This document shows, one piece after another, positions 51,359-58,539 of a DNA stretch of 64,000 nt. Position 1 is the first letter of the stretch. Each line of letters begins with the position of its first letter. The notes under the pieces were generated by a model. The model made no database searches and was not told the origin of the DNA. It saw nothing but the letters and a program-made list of their open reading frames with translations. Position numbers and translations under genes: made by a program. The DNA comes from Porites lobata (Eukaryota > Cnidaria > Anthozoa > Scleractinia > Poritidae), in assembly GCA_942486035.1 (NCBI GenBank), contig CALNXK010000025.1, positions 2,247,501 through 2,311,500 of the forward strand, written 5' to 3'.

Positions 51359-53463
51359 CGAAATTGCTGTGTGGCAAAAAAGTTAATGAGCCATACATTC
51401 TCTGTAAACTTTGTATTGCAATTGGGTTCAAATTTTCAGAGATAACTAAAACTTTTATGCCCTTTCTATATATTGAGAGTTTTTATTTTATTAGCATCAT
51501 CAGATAGTGATAAGCATATGTTAACCCTTTAAGCCCTAAGAGTGATCAGCATCAAATTTCTCATTGTAATATCAATGCTTTGTAAACCAGAGTGGTCATG
51601 AGAATTACGGACATGATCACACAAGATGAATTTGCTTGACATGTTATCAACTTCTCCCCACTACTTCTGTAGGAAATAAATGGGGGCAACCAATGAGAAT
51701 TCAAATTTTGATCTTAGGGTTTAAAGGGTTGATGAGGCAAAAAGTGCAAACAAATTTTCGCCTATGGGATCAAAATAATAGAAATAGAATGCTATAGACC
51801 GTTCTGCACCTTTCGTCCGTAAGGTATAAACATATAACAAGGGAGATCAATGGGCTTTCTCGACCTATTATTTCCACCCTATAACTATATATGTTGCAAA
51901 TAAATCCACACTGCTTTTCAAAAAATATTGTAAAATATTGACTGTTTCTAAAGGACTTTTTAATCTTAGAAACTGTAGACCTGATTTGTTGTTAATCCAG
52001 AGTCCTCTCCGCTGAACGGAACAATAGAGACTTCGACTTGTGCTCCGTTAATGGTATGTGTTCTGGTTTGTGTTCTGAGTGCCACATTTTTAGCAACTGC
52101 CAAGACCAAAAAAGAAATTGTCAGCTGTCATTACGAAAACTTATTTACAACTCCATCCTTTATAAATGAAAGAAAAGAGTCCAGGAGAGCTGCGTGATTA
52201 AGGGAAATTAATTTAGTGCTCTGAAGAGAGAGGCATATAACAAAATGGGCTGTTTTCTATCAAATAATTAAAGACGTAAAGGAGTATGAGGTGTTTTTTT
52301 GATGGCGTCATTTTACTACTGCTACCATAAGTCATCAGGGAATTGCTTTCTTGTATAAATTAGGGATTTTGTTATTTAAACCTCACTGGACTGATTACCA
52401 AATTTAAATATGAAAGAATAAACGAAGTGAATCCTGGTCTCAGTACCAAAAAGACGTCAACGTGCAAATAGCCTATTCTGCATCTTTGTGGCTTCAACAA
52501 GCCTTCGAATGTTGTTTTTTCTAACAACCAGCTACGCAATTTTTTCTTTATTTCGGTTGAAAAGCAAAAGGGAAATTTGTTCTTTGAAATTTAAAAATCG
52601 TGTGGGGTTGTGAAGTTATGCATATCAGTTTCAGCTTGTTACTGCTTTAATAATTCGAAGGGGACAAAGTGCAAATAATTGTTGTTTCTGGAAATATCTG
52701 AATGTCGTGACGGTTCATTAAGTATGATGCCTAAAATGTTTTGCATATTCCACAACTTCTTTCGGCTCTATTATTTAAATTGGCTTTTTTACCTTTGGAC
52801 TTTTGTTTAGATCACGTGTATGCTGAAGGATTTTTTTCCTTCATCAAGTTTTAAAATGTGCTTATATGCGTGAATAAGATTATTTTATGAAAGGAACAGT
52901 TGTTTTCTCTGCAGGCAGATAAATATAAACCTAAAATACGTCAGAGACTGTGAATTCTTGGAATTTAAAAGGTATCGTCAAACAGACGACAATGAATAGA
53001 GTAAATTGTCGTAGGTCTTCTAAAAAACGGGTGTTTCAAATACTAAGAAAATTCAAGAACATACACATTTTGAAGCACTAAGGAAGGAAAATAACTAGTA
53101 ACTATAAAAATATGTCGAGCAAATTTGTTTAGGAATAAAACGCTGAAAAGTGAAACCGGAAGCCAACGAAAAAGAAGGAAAGCGAGCAGTTTGATGCTGT
53201 CTCAATATCCTTGTTTGCAAAAGAAGAAAGTTTTACTGTTTGATGATACATCATCCTCCCAAAAATTAAGTGAAGAGTGTAGATAAGTAAAAGAATTTAC
53301 CTTCCTGGTCTTCAAATGTAATGATGGACTCTTCATCATTGATCTGTTCGATGGAACGGATGTCTCCACCGCCAGACTGCTTGCGAGATTGGAAGTAAAT
53401 TTCTAATTCTTTCTTTGAAATTGCCTTTCCTGTAACTCGAACGTAAATCCGGCCTTCATCCAT
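15402..53463 (-). CDS. PARP14-like: PARP14-like ADP-ribosyltransferase with 14 RRM-like domains (gene A, 28 exons)
   Basis: I joined 28 minus-strand exons by GT-AG sites and matching phase; they total 8259 nt and encode 2752 residues. Order: RRM-like 1-14 (residues 1 to about 1190), KH-like repeats (about 1200-1680), macro 1 (about 1690-1875), macro 2 (about 1940-2110), macro 3 (about 2160-2330), a KH-like segment, WWE (about 2476-2550) and the ART domain (2552-2752). The start ATG at 53463 follows an in-frame TAA. The ART shows FHGTA (His), GVYFA (Tyr) and PDYLVTF (Leu at the third triad position), the H-Y-L pattern of mono-ADP-ribosyltransferases such as PARP14. Human PARP14 has far fewer RRMs. 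PARP14 relatives act in immune and antiviral ADP-ribose signalling; here that is inferred. Exact splicing needs transcripts. Confidence 0.8.
15889..15980. repeat. Imperfect palindrome (fold-back element)
   Basis: TTATTCACC near 15889 pairs with GGTGAATAA ending at 15980, and GGTGGCTAG with CTAGCCACC inside. GAGGTGAATAATT recurs at 16320, so it belongs to a family. Confidence 0.5.
16380..16800 (+). repeat. Interspersed repeat, copy 1 (inverted copy at 28.9 kb)
   Basis: Stretches such as GATTTTTAACTCAT, TTTAGCTCTTGC and GAAAAACACTATCCACTG occur here and, in opposite orientation, at 28882-29425. No coding capacity; an unclassified repeat. Confidence 0.55.
17340..17750. repeat. Fold-back repeat family, copy 1
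   Basis: CACTATCTGTCTTC, AACCTATAGATTAGT and palindromic TTATCAGCCTCGGCC / GGCTCGGCTGATAA segments recur at 34740-35110, and a related hairpin lies at 29640-29810. Probably a non-autonomous inverted-repeat element. Confidence 0.5.
18440..18520. repeat. AAT trinucleotide microsatellite
   Basis: About 20 AAT/TAA units with a few interruptions. Confidence 0.9.
19201..19266. repeat. Short hairpin
   Basis: AACCTGCGAT is complemented by ATCGCAGGTT about 65 bp later, with GGTC/GACC pairs inside. Confidence 0.4.
19705..19769. repeat. Near-perfect 65-bp palindrome
   Basis: TAGCCTGTGTACAGACGTCC pairs with its complement ending at 19769; the centre reads CTCAGATATGAG. A hairpin-only MITE. Confidence 0.8.
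19931..20321. repeat. Long fold-back element
   Basis: Arms of about 125-135 bp (19931-20066 and 20197-20321) are near-identical inverted copies, e.g. GTTGCGTAACATTCAAAATAT and its complement, around a 130-bp loop. No coding content. Confidence 0.75.
21000..21493 (+). mobile_element. LINE 3' end (CR1/L2-like tail)
   Basis: The sequence ends AATAAAGGTTTTGATTGATTGAT, typical of LINEs that terminate in short tandem repeats, and lies antisense to gene A. The tail stops directly at the donor hexamer of exon 27. The left border is uncertain and no intact reverse transcriptase is seen. Confidence 0.45.
21500..21820 (-). CDS. PARP14-like: Gene A exon 27: ART domain, N-terminal half
   Basis: Starts GVPLPDNW after the WWE exon and ends FCGKN before GTAAGT. 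It carries the catalytic His in LLFHGTAQ and the KIERVQNPGLYKAY stretch typical of PARP10/14-type domains. Flanking phases are 1 and 1. Confidence 0.85.
21821..22756 (-). other. Gene A intron 26
   Basis: 936 bp of AT-rich sequence between the WWE exon and the ART exon. No repeat or exon recognised. Confidence 0.6.
22757..24341 (-). CDS. PARP14-like: Gene A exon 26: end of macro 2, macro 3, KH-like, WWE
   Basis: 528 codons. Starts VLSDILQKS, completing macro 2 (AIPAIGTGNLQFP). A Lys/Ser linker (KKKPKKSRGSAAKK) precedes macro 3 (VQAETGDLTKEVTDA, GGGVGKAI, FPVIGTGNF). A KH-like region follows (SYLEIFAGTNQDI to GRISVRGDAEDV). The WWE domain ends the exon (QWYYEEDDEEDWQPYD, then EIVFKDMKET). WWE domains bind iso-ADP-ribose in some PARPs. 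Donor GTAATT, phase 1. Confidence 0.85.
24708..24929 (-). CDS. PARP14-like: Gene A exon 25: macro 2, N-terminal part
   Basis: 222 bp, phase 0-0, VDAIVNSTSSDLDLS to GWENGKGEQ. The Asn of VDAIVNS is kept, but the glycine-rich loop after it reads LSRNASSKALS, so ADP-ribose binding may differ from macro 1. Confidence 0.85.
24930..25678 (-). other. Gene A intron 24 with a short fold-back
   Basis: 749 bp. At 25420-25517, AGAGGGGGGAGGTAC and GTACCTCCCCCCTCT form an inverted pair around a repeated GGGAGGAGGGAGA segment. Nothing else recognised. Confidence 0.55.
25679..28038 (-). CDS. PARP14-like: Gene A exon 24: end of RRM14, KH-like repeats, macro 1
   Basis: 787 codons. The first 20 finish RRM14 (VAKEHTLDRARLEVK). 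About 480 residues of KH-like repeats follow, with recurrent patterns such as ITVNNLGTE, CKILLSGKRKDVE, EVHIGGPSHVVEKA, RLQLAGEKRDV and VTVTGTSDGVERG. Macro 1 then shows VIVNSANENLQHNSTGVAKAI and FPAISTGSYEFPRD, with the canonical Asn-x-x-Asn and glycine loop. A basic linker ends at GDMTREE, where macro 2 begins. Donor GTGAGT, phase 0. Confidence 0.85.
28177..28413 (-). CDS. PARP14-like: Gene A exon 23: RRM13 second half and RRM14 first half
   Basis: VAKRPLDGNTLAVEQ closes RRM13. CVEVTGLNRENTTEDALRYY, SPKSGGGEV and GWALVSFENPE form the core of RRM14. Unlike the array copies, its RNP1-like strand keeps aromatic residues (W and F). Confidence 0.8.
28882..29425 (-). repeat. Interspersed repeat, copy 2
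   Basis: Inverted relative of the 16380-16800 copy; shared words include CAGTGGATAGTGTTTTTCGC and GATGATTTTTAACTCAT on the complement. Confidence 0.55.
29640..29810. repeat. Palindromic fold-back repeat
   Basis: GAATTATGGAGATCTCGGAG pairs with CTCGATCTCCGGGATCCATAATTC; GTGTTATC with GATAACAC. Related to copies at 17.6 and 35.0 kb. Confidence 0.6.
30801..31043 (-). CDS. PARP14-like: Gene A exon 22: RRM12 second half and RRM13 first half
   Basis: VLNKENLTLDKAKLTVTLR closes RRM12. RLFVKGLSEKTTRDGLESF to GCALVEFKETY is RRM13, in which the SGGG loop is replaced by ASGLEV. Donor GTACGT. Confidence 0.8.
31534..31803 (-). CDS. PARP14-like: Gene A exon 21: RRM11 second half and RRM12 first half
   Basis: HCLDGASLVVKVSVQ closes RRM11. 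RTIELNGIAPTTTEDSIRNF, ENTRRSGGGDI and GFAVITFKSAE form RRM12. Donor GTGAGT, phase 1. Confidence 0.8.
31804..32883 (-). other. Gene A intron 20 with a local duplication
   Basis: About 95 bp around 32207-32300 (AAAACGGTCTGTTATGAAAGG, CGCAACTGTTTATGGCG) is repeated at 32367-32462 with differences. No exon seen. Confidence 0.5.
32884..33135 (-). CDS. PARP14-like: Gene A exon 20: RRM10 second half and RRM11 first half
   Basis: VAKRVVEKDKHILNGANLEV closes RRM10. KTIMITCLAAKTTEDSLWNYF, RRSGGGAV and GTAFVTFEDANG form RRM11. From here toward the 3' end each exon fuses the tail of one RRM with the core of the next. Confidence 0.8.
33598..33751 (-). CDS. PARP14-like: Gene A exon 19: RRM10 first half
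   Basis: 154 bp, SSVVLIRGLSKNTTEDGL to ARVEFESSEG, phase 0 to 1. Last of the 154-bp core exons of the split type. Confidence 0.8.
33752..34574 (-). other. Gene A intron 18
   Basis: 823 bp, AT-rich, no recognised exon or element. Confidence 0.5.
34575..34669 (-). CDS. PARP14-like: Gene A exon 18: RRM9 second half
   Basis: 95 bp, DARNVTLRKHTINGAQVEV to EEPELQ. Three codons shorter than the usual 104-bp tail exon; donor GTTGGT is weak but in phase. Confidence 0.7.
34740..35110. repeat. Fold-back repeat family, copy 2
   Basis: Shares CACTATCTGTCTTC, GCAACCTACAAATTAGT and TATCCCGAATAATCAAGGTC with the 17.4-kb copy. Located in the intron inside RRM9. Confidence 0.5.
35501..35654 (-). CDS. PARP14-like: Gene A exon 17: RRM9 first half
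   Basis: 154 bp, SSVVFIRGFSEGTTEDDL, RRSGGGPV, ARVKFESAEG. Donor GTAATT, phase 0 to 1. Confidence 0.8.
35727..36160. mobile_element. MITE with ACCCTCGGACGTAC inverted ends
   Basis: ACCCTCGGACGTAC at 35727 and its complement ending near 36159 are flanked by TA on both sides, as in Tc1/mariner-type insertions. No transposase inside. Confidence 0.55.
36592..36695 (-). CDS. PARP14-like: Gene A exon 16: RRM8 second half
   Basis: 104 bp, VAREVTLRTHTVNGVQVEM to QLSPSQ, phase 1 to 0. Confidence 0.75.
37638..37791 (-). CDS. PARP14-like: Gene A exon 15: RRM8 first half
   Basis: 154 bp, GSVVFIRGLSDNTTKDGLW, RRSGGGPV, ARVKFESSEG. Confidence 0.8.
37792..39074 (-). other. Gene A intron 14 with a degenerate MITE
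   Basis: Near 38709-38866 a diverged copy of the array MITE is seen (GACGAGAGCAAAAAAGAGG, then TGCTCTCGCTCCAACTTT). The rest is AT-rich. Confidence 0.5.
39075..39175 (-). CDS. PARP14-like: Gene A exon 14: RRM7 second half
   Basis: 101 bp, DARNVTLRTHRVNGALVEV to SQSNQ; one codon shorter than its neighbours. Confidence 0.8.
39812..39965 (-). CDS. PARP14-like: Gene A exon 13: RRM7 first half
   Basis: 154 bp, ASVVFIGGLSEDTTEDGL, RRSGGGPV, GKSARVKFESSEG. Confidence 0.8.
40491..40693. mobile_element. MITE in array intron, copy 1
   Basis: TAGCCTGCGTAGCAAGCG at the left is complemented by CGCTTGCTACGCCTGC at the right; about 200 bp. A purine-rich AAAGAAAG run lies just left. Copies recur in the next four interdomain introns. 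Confidence 0.7.
40872..40975 (-). CDS. PARP14-like: Gene A exon 12: RRM6 second half
   Basis: 104 bp, DAGNVTLRKHSINGAQVEV to ESNSSQ. Confidence 0.8.
41190..41860 (+). mobile_element. LINE reverse-transcriptase fragment, copy 1
   Basis: Plus-strand frames read YLGIELPSGLNWDVHFAGI, KANRSLGFMRRNLN, ALVRPQLEYGCCTWD, EQRRAARFVENEYS and LKWPTLEKRRKVTRL, the C-terminal part of jockey/CR1-type LINE reverse transcriptases. Stops and frameshifts are present. It lies antisense in the intron inside RRM6. Confidence 0.75.
41882..42035 (-). CDS. PARP14-like: Gene A exon 11: RRM6 first half
   Basis: 154 bp, AGVVFIRGLPKDTTEDGL. Nucleotide-identical to exons 9 and 7. Donor GTAGGT instead of the GTAAGT of RRM3/4. 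Confidence 0.85.
42391..42594. mobile_element. MITE in array intron, copy 2
   Basis: Same element as at 40491, between RRM5 and RRM6. Confidence 0.7.
42780..42883 (-). CDS. PARP14-like: Gene A exon 10: RRM5 second half
   Basis: 104 bp, DAGNVTLRTHSINGAQVEV to ESQISQ. Confidence 0.85.
43050..43770 (+). mobile_element. LINE fragment, copy 2
   Basis: Near-identical to 41190-41860, inside the RRM5 intron; spread by duplication of the whole unit rather than by new insertion. Confidence 0.75.
43791..43944 (-). CDS. PARP14-like: Gene A exon 9: RRM5 first half
   Basis: 154 bp, identical to exons 7 and 11. With exon 10 it encodes a domain identical in residues to RRM4. Confidence 0.85.
44304..44503. 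mobile_element. MITE in array intron, copy 3
   Basis: Same element, between RRM4 and RRM5. Confidence 0.7.
44692..44795 (-). CDS. PARP14-like: Gene A exon 8: RRM4 second half
   Basis: 104 bp; differs from exons 6 and 10 by a single synonymous base. Confidence 0.85.
44960..45560 (+). mobile_element. LINE fragment, copy 3 (with deletions)
   Basis: Same fragment as copies 1-2 but with internal deletions around 45362 and 45470. Confidence 0.75.
45595..45748 (-). CDS. PARP14-like: Gene A exon 7: RRM4 first half
   Basis: 154 bp, identical to exons 9 and 11. Donor GTAAGT. Confidence 0.85.
46105..46307. mobile_element. MITE in array intron, copy 4
   Basis: Same element, between RRM3 and RRM4. Confidence 0.7.
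46496..46599 (-). CDS. PARP14-like: Gene A exon 6: RRM3 second half
   Basis: 104 bp; same residues as exons 8 and 10. Confidence 0.85.
46760..47420 (+). mobile_element. LINE fragment, copy 4
   Basis: Same fragment, closest to copy 3 but without the deletion at 45362. Confidence 0.75.
47446..47599 (-). CDS. PARP14-like: Gene A exon 5: RRM3 first half
   Basis: 154 bp, AGVVFIRGLSEDTTEDGL; two residue differences from RRM4-6. Confidence 0.85.
47960..48163. mobile_element. MITE in array intron, copy 5
   Basis: Same element, more diverged, between RRM2 and RRM3; marks the 5' edge of the amplified block. Confidence 0.65.
48343..48446 (-). CDS. PARP14-like: Gene A exon 4: RRM2 second half
   Basis: 104 bp, DARNVTLKTHSINGEQVEV to SQSSQ. 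Confidence 0.8.
49348..49501 (-). CDS. PARP14-like: Gene A exon 3: RRM2 first half
   Basis: 154 bp, SSVVFIRGLSKNTTEDSLRNY, RRSGGGPV, ARVKFESSEG. Confidence 0.8.
49502..51980 (-). other. Gene A intron 2 with a long fold-back
   Basis: 2.5 kb, AT-rich. It contains the inverted repeat at 50107-50947. No exon seen. Confidence 0.55.
50107..50947. repeat. Long fold-back element
   Basis: About 200-bp arms (50107-50313 and 50722-50947) are diverged inverted copies; matched words include GATACAGTTTTTC, CCTTAAAA-TGATTTTATCC and ATCAATATCACTATG. The 400-bp centre has no coding potential. Confidence 0.6.
51981..52096 (-). CDS. PARP14-like: Gene A exon 2: RRM1 second half
   Basis: 116 bp, VAKNVALRTQTRTHTINGAQ to GLTTNQ; four codons longer than array copies (extra RTQT segment). 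Confidence 0.75.
52097..53300 (-). other. Gene A intron 1
   Basis: 1.2 kb AT-rich sequence, nothing recognised. Confidence 0.5.
53301..53463 (-). CDS. PARP14-like: Gene A exon 1: start codon and RRM1 first half
   Basis: MDEGRIYVRVTGKAISKKEL, RKQSGGGDI, SIITFEDQEG. The ATG context is AAAGATGG and an in-frame TAA lies four codons upstream, which fixes the start. Donor GTAAAT, phase 1. It is the most diverged RRM of the split type. Confidence 0.8.
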
Positions 53464-53523
53464 CTTTACGGCAGTTTATTTCCTCCTTCAGCCGAGCATA
53501 CTTCAGTCTCTTCCGCGCACCAC

Positions 53524-53538
53524 AAGAAAGTGAAAGTA
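53524..53538 (-). promoter_or_regulatory. IRF/ISRE-like motif upstream of gene A
   Basis: The plus strand reads AAGAAAGTGAAAGTAAG; on the gene's strand this is ACTTTCACTTTCTT, one base off the interferon-stimulated response element pattern AGTTTCNNTTTC. It lies about 65 bp before the ATG. Confidence 0.4.
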
Positions 53539-53733
53539 AGTCGGCGCCAGGAGATCCTGGGGCTGAGTTCTTGTTGTAAATTTAAACCATAGTTTCAACA
53601 AGAGGGGAAGGGTGACTATCACTGTTTTTTTTTCTTTGTATCAAATAAGCTTGAATGGATCAATATTCTGGTTGCGAAAGTATATTGCTTTTTCATATAT
53701 GGTAAAAACCATCCGAACCGTTACTCAAGAATA

Positions 53734-53955
53734 GTGTGTAGATTAAGAAACAAGACTTTTCATTCTCTCCAGCCCACCCTTGGGCAATTAACAGAATATT
53801 TTGGCAAACAAAGCGGGCTTTCCAAGAAAACGATAAAATCATATGAAAAAGAATTCAAAGAAAAACAATGTGAAGAAAACAAAATATTCGTTCGCTTCTG
53901 TTCGCTTGCCACAAAGCGGAAAGGTGTTATTTTTTCCCCTTTAAAGGAGCAGTAA
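53734..53955 (+). CDS. Uncertain short ORF
   Basis: 73 codons, lysine-rich (KKTIKSYEKEFKEKQCEENK). It lies divergent from gene A, about 270 bp from its start. No domain, no clear splice sites, no similarity I know; it may be chance or a repeat remnant. Confidence 0.15.
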   Translation: MCRLRNKTFHSLQPTLGQLTEYFGKQSGLSKKTIKSYEKEFKEKQCEENKIFVRFCSLATKRKGVIFSPLKEQ

Positions 53956-55513
53956 TAGAGAAGAAGTTGACTCTGTTCGCACGTTGAAAACGAACCCATT
54001 ACGAAGAGTCCGAGGGCCCCACGAGTAATTTGTGCATATGGCAGCTAATACTTTTCTTTCCACCGCAAAGCCTCCCACTATTCCAATTAAGGTAGCTCGA
54101 CTGGATTCTTCACAAAGTACACCTCCCAAGTTTGAGTATTCACTAAGTCGTCATTTAACAACAACGATATCGGAAAAAGATTACCACTGACAGCAGTATT
54201 ATATTATATTAAGATCTGTGATTTATCGTTAACGTGACATCACTGTGTTTACTTTTTCTTGCCTTCGTATTTCTCGGAATCGGGATTTTTTTCGTAACGT
54301 TACTGAACGTCTAGTTGAAGTTGAACGGTACAATAGTAATACACAAAATGTTCTTACCTGGGCAGGCGGTGTGAGCATCATGGGCGCTATTCAAAATCTG
54401 ATCGTTTGTGTCAAGATGGCGTGGAGTGAACATCTCGCAGGAAGCGACTGCGGAGACGAATATTCGTTAAATACGCTGTAGAAATCAGCGATGTGCCTTT
54501 ATTTTCTTCCAGAGACGTCTGTAACAGCGTCATTTAGTTAATAAGTGTATTTTGTTCGAAATCACTCGAATGAAGTCGGTAAATAAAAGAATTGCTGATT
54601 TGTTCTATGCTTCAGTCATGAAAGTACTAAAGGTAAGACCTGTGGATCGCCGAAAAAAAAAATGATTTCATCGTCAGATCTACGAGGTACTACGACGATT
54701 TCTTCATTATCAGCAAGACGAATTTAAGCTTAAGTTGGCTTGAAAATCTTGTAAGATTGTGTATGCTTCCTTCTGACAAAATAACCCTAAAACAGTTGCT
54801 AGGTACAATAAGAGTACTTTAGCGGGTCAGCTTTGCGGGGCTGATTTAGGTCTCGGTTGGCACCCTGTTTGCATTTGTTATTTGTTTTACAATCTGTATT
54901 TCTCACACATGAAGTAAATGAAAAGTAAATAAAGATATCAATACATGTACAGTGGGTTGTGTCCTATTTATAAATAATTTTGAGCACTACTTTCTTCAGG
55001 GATCTTTAGTCTTAAATAAAAACTGAGCTAATGAAGAAATACTGCAAACTAGTATCCTTGCCTTCTATATTGGTATGGGTCACAGAATGTAAGGTTTGAA
55101 ATTGAAAATGGCATTCAGCATTTTGTGATTACTAATTATCCTCTTACAGTCAAGCAAATTATGTTACACGAATTGAGCCTAGGAGACATTCATAGTTTTT
55201 GCCTTTATTCTTTTTATATGAATGATTGTATCAGTATGTAAACACATGTCATCGCATATTTTTTGTATGATAATAATGATTTTTTTAATTCAAAATGTGA
55301 AAATCTTATCTGTGTTGACCAATCTACTGTAATCAAGGGAAACATGTAGGGAGACCCCTTTCCTTTCTTGTGTCCCCCCCCTTCAACTACTTTTGTTTAA
55401 TTCACTTTTGGGTAAATGTATTCACATTTTATTATATTGGCATGGTGATTAGTATTTTAGTGCTGTCATTTTATATAGTGACGGATATTATTTTTCCTTT
55501 CATGTTGTTGATA

Positions 55514-56254
55514 TACCGTAAAATTCCGAAAATAAGCCCCTCCATGTATAAGCCCCTCCAAATATAAGCCCCCCAAAATGGTAACGCAAAAAACCCTCCG
55601 TTAAATCGTCCCCCCGAATATAAGCCCCCCGGGGGGCTTGTACTTGGAATTTGCCCTCAAATACAAAGTAAAACAAAGCAAACAATGGTAAATTTCCTTC
55701 CCACTACAATCTAGCCCAATTGATTTTGAAACGCAAATTTCCCTCCGCACATAAGCCCCTCCGAATATAGGCTCCTCCAAAAATAGGCCCCTCAAAAAGG
55801 GCCTTTGAAAAATATAAGCCCCGGGGCTTATTTTCAGGGGCACCCAACGAGAATATAGTTCAAAACCACTTAAACATAGCATTGTTGAACGTATTTTAGT
55901 ATTCAAACGGTAGATATAGGCATATTTTTATCCCCTAAAAACTTTTCATCTGTTCGGATTTCCTAGCTGAAAGTCTAGTGATCCGAAAATTATAGGGATA
56001 AAAACTTAGCTTCTCGAAAATTTCAGCCAGGAAAAGGCTCCCGAAAATTCTAGGTGGCCTTTTTTAGGGTCAAAATCCGTTAAAAATGGGTAATTATACC
56101 ATTTTGTAGATGTTCGAAAATCCTAGGAGAGGCAGGCAAGCAAGAAATTTTACAACAAATGCTCCGAAAATTCTAGATCTCAAATCGTCTTCCGAACAGA
56201 TATTTTCCCGAAAATTGCCGTTGGGTGCCCCTGTATTTTCGGAATTTTACGGTA
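55514..56254. mobile_element. MITE with TACCGTAAAATTCCG ends
   Basis: TACCGTAAAATTCCGAAAATA at the left pairs with its complement ending at 56254. The interior repeats ATAAGCCCC units and a GGGGCACCCAAC inverted pair. No transposase. Confidence 0.65.
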
Positions 56255-58209
56255 ATGAGGCTTTTGGGTTAGCAATTGTTACTGTGGTGGATCCTAGTAG
56301 TACCCCCTTTTTTCCCACAGTTAATTTTTTATCTCAGGTAAATTCTTTTTTCTTTTGTTTCAACTCCATTTGCACACATTAAAATACCCATACATTTGTC
56401 ATAAATTAACGATAATGTTACTCTTTTGCCCATTCCATTCTGATAACGAGTTCTGTGCTCTTCTACCCGAAGTAAAAGCAGGAATATTCCATTGAATAGA
56501 ATCAAAGTGCTAGCTTGGTGGCTTCTACATGACTCTACTCATGAATTTCTCTCACCACTTTTTTCCATAAAGGGTAGCTGTTTTCAAAATGTTCAGGGTT
56601 TATCTGTATTTAAAGTTAATGTCTTATCTTTGAGGAAAAAATATTCAAGTGCTTTCATTATACTCTCAGCGGCTTCACATGCATCACATTATCATTTTAC
56701 TTGGTGTAATTTGTTTGTTTTTAATCAGACTTCAATAGGCCATTTTTCATTCATGTATTTATTCATAAATCCGGCATTAATTGTTATGTGCAATCGTCCA
56801 CAGGCTTCATGCTTCTGTATATAACCGATGAACTATTTTGTAATTAACTTGTGATTACAAGAGTGACAGTGCCAGTGACATGTCACGTCTGTGCGAGGCC
56901 ACATTTTGTTATGACAGCATGTCGGTTTTAATTCGAAAAAACTATGTCAAAAAGTGGGGAGCGTTTACACCTTGCCGTAGATCTCTGTAAAACTTAAGAC
57001 TAGTTTCTGTCGTCAATGAGCAATATGGTAGAAATTATAGCTCTCCAAACAACGGGTTCAAATTTCATGCTTGTGGAGGACGAATCTTCGTGCTCCGTGT
57101 TTAAGATTGTAATGAGGAATGTTGATTTTTTTTCGTCACAGAAAAAGCCTAAATAAGTATAAGTTTATGTAATTGTTGATAAATTTCTCAGAAAAGAACT
57201 ATGTCTATCGAAATATAAAGCATATAACCTGGGAAATTTCTCGACCTTCGCCGCCATCTTGAAAATTCTACATCCACAATGCATCGCAATCCTAGTGCAA
57301 ACACCGCCTGGATTCTGGGACTACATTACGGCTTTATGATGATGGCGGGATTGGTAAAAATATATTCCGTATAAAACAAATGCAAAAATCTACGCGTCTT
57401 CGTCGTCATCTGACGCGGAATAGCCCACTTTACAGTTGTAGATAGATAGATAGATAGCCTTTATTTTAAAACGATGAGTATTAAAGCTACATGAGCTTGT
57501 GGGGTATAATAAAATTCAACCTTTCCTGATTTGTTATGTAAAATCATGTTGTTCTTATTTATGCTAACTAGCATTTTTCGAGTATAATCTCAATAAGAAA
57601 ACAAAATAGGTTTGTATCAAAACAAGGTCAAGCTCTCAGCCTCGCATTCACTGTCTCGAAGGCTAAGGTACTAAGCCCAAAACTGTAAAATGGTCTATTT
57701 GAGAAGTGCAGCTTCTTTAATTCTAGGTCGCCATTTCTAGTTTTCGGCATTCTCGTCCCCAGAACTACTCGTTTTTATCACATGGTCATTACTGACTGCG
57801 CATTATCAGTAATAAATCCTTCTGCGAACAAGGCTGAAAATACATTATCACACAAATTTTCAGTTTATTACTGCACTTTTCGAAAAACAAGCGAACGCTG
57901 TAGAAGTTCTAAAGCCAACTAACATTTGCGTTTCTCGCTACCGTCAATGATCTTAGCGGACTTCTTAGGTCACAGACGTTTACTTCATTGAGTTCAAAAG
58001 GTCATGGTTTGTGATTTTTGATTGGTGGATTTCGATCCATTTTGTGTGTTTCTGTGTTTCAAGGTTTGATGCTTGTGATCGTAATTATGATTGACTACAG
58101 CGAAAAAAAAACAGAGGCATTTGAAATTCAGTGTTCTCGTGTTTTTGAAAAGCGTAGTAAGTTTCAGACGTTCTCTTGTTTCCGGGTTACAATTACATCG
58201 TGATAAACA

Positions 58210-58216
58210 CCCGGGA

Positions 58217-58254
<38 letters not shown>

Positions 58255-58301
58255 CGCTGTGAAGGGTATGGTTTTCAAGCAGTTTACTCTAGGATAGGGT
58301 G

Positions 58302-58332
<31 letters not shown>

Positions 58333-58539
58333 GTATCATTTTTCAGGAAACTGATCTGTTGGTTGAAGATTTTGTCTAGACAAGGTAAACAGCTACTCTA
58401 GGATAGGGGAATTTGGGGAATTTACTCTAGTATAGGGTAGCAAAATTCAGCCGAACTAGCTCTGGTATAGGTTAAGGGTTCCAGGATCCCAGCAGCACAT
58501 CCCCACCCAGAAATTCCTAAAGTACCCCCCCCCCCCGGG
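58210..58539. mobile_element. Short transposon with 8-bp target duplication
   Basis: CCCGGGAGGGGGGTACT and AGTACCCCC...CCGGG are inverted ends, flanked by GATAAACA on both sides (58202-58209 and 58540-58547). The interior repeats CTCTAGGATAGGG units. The 8-bp duplication suits hAT-like elements. Confidence 0.7.
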
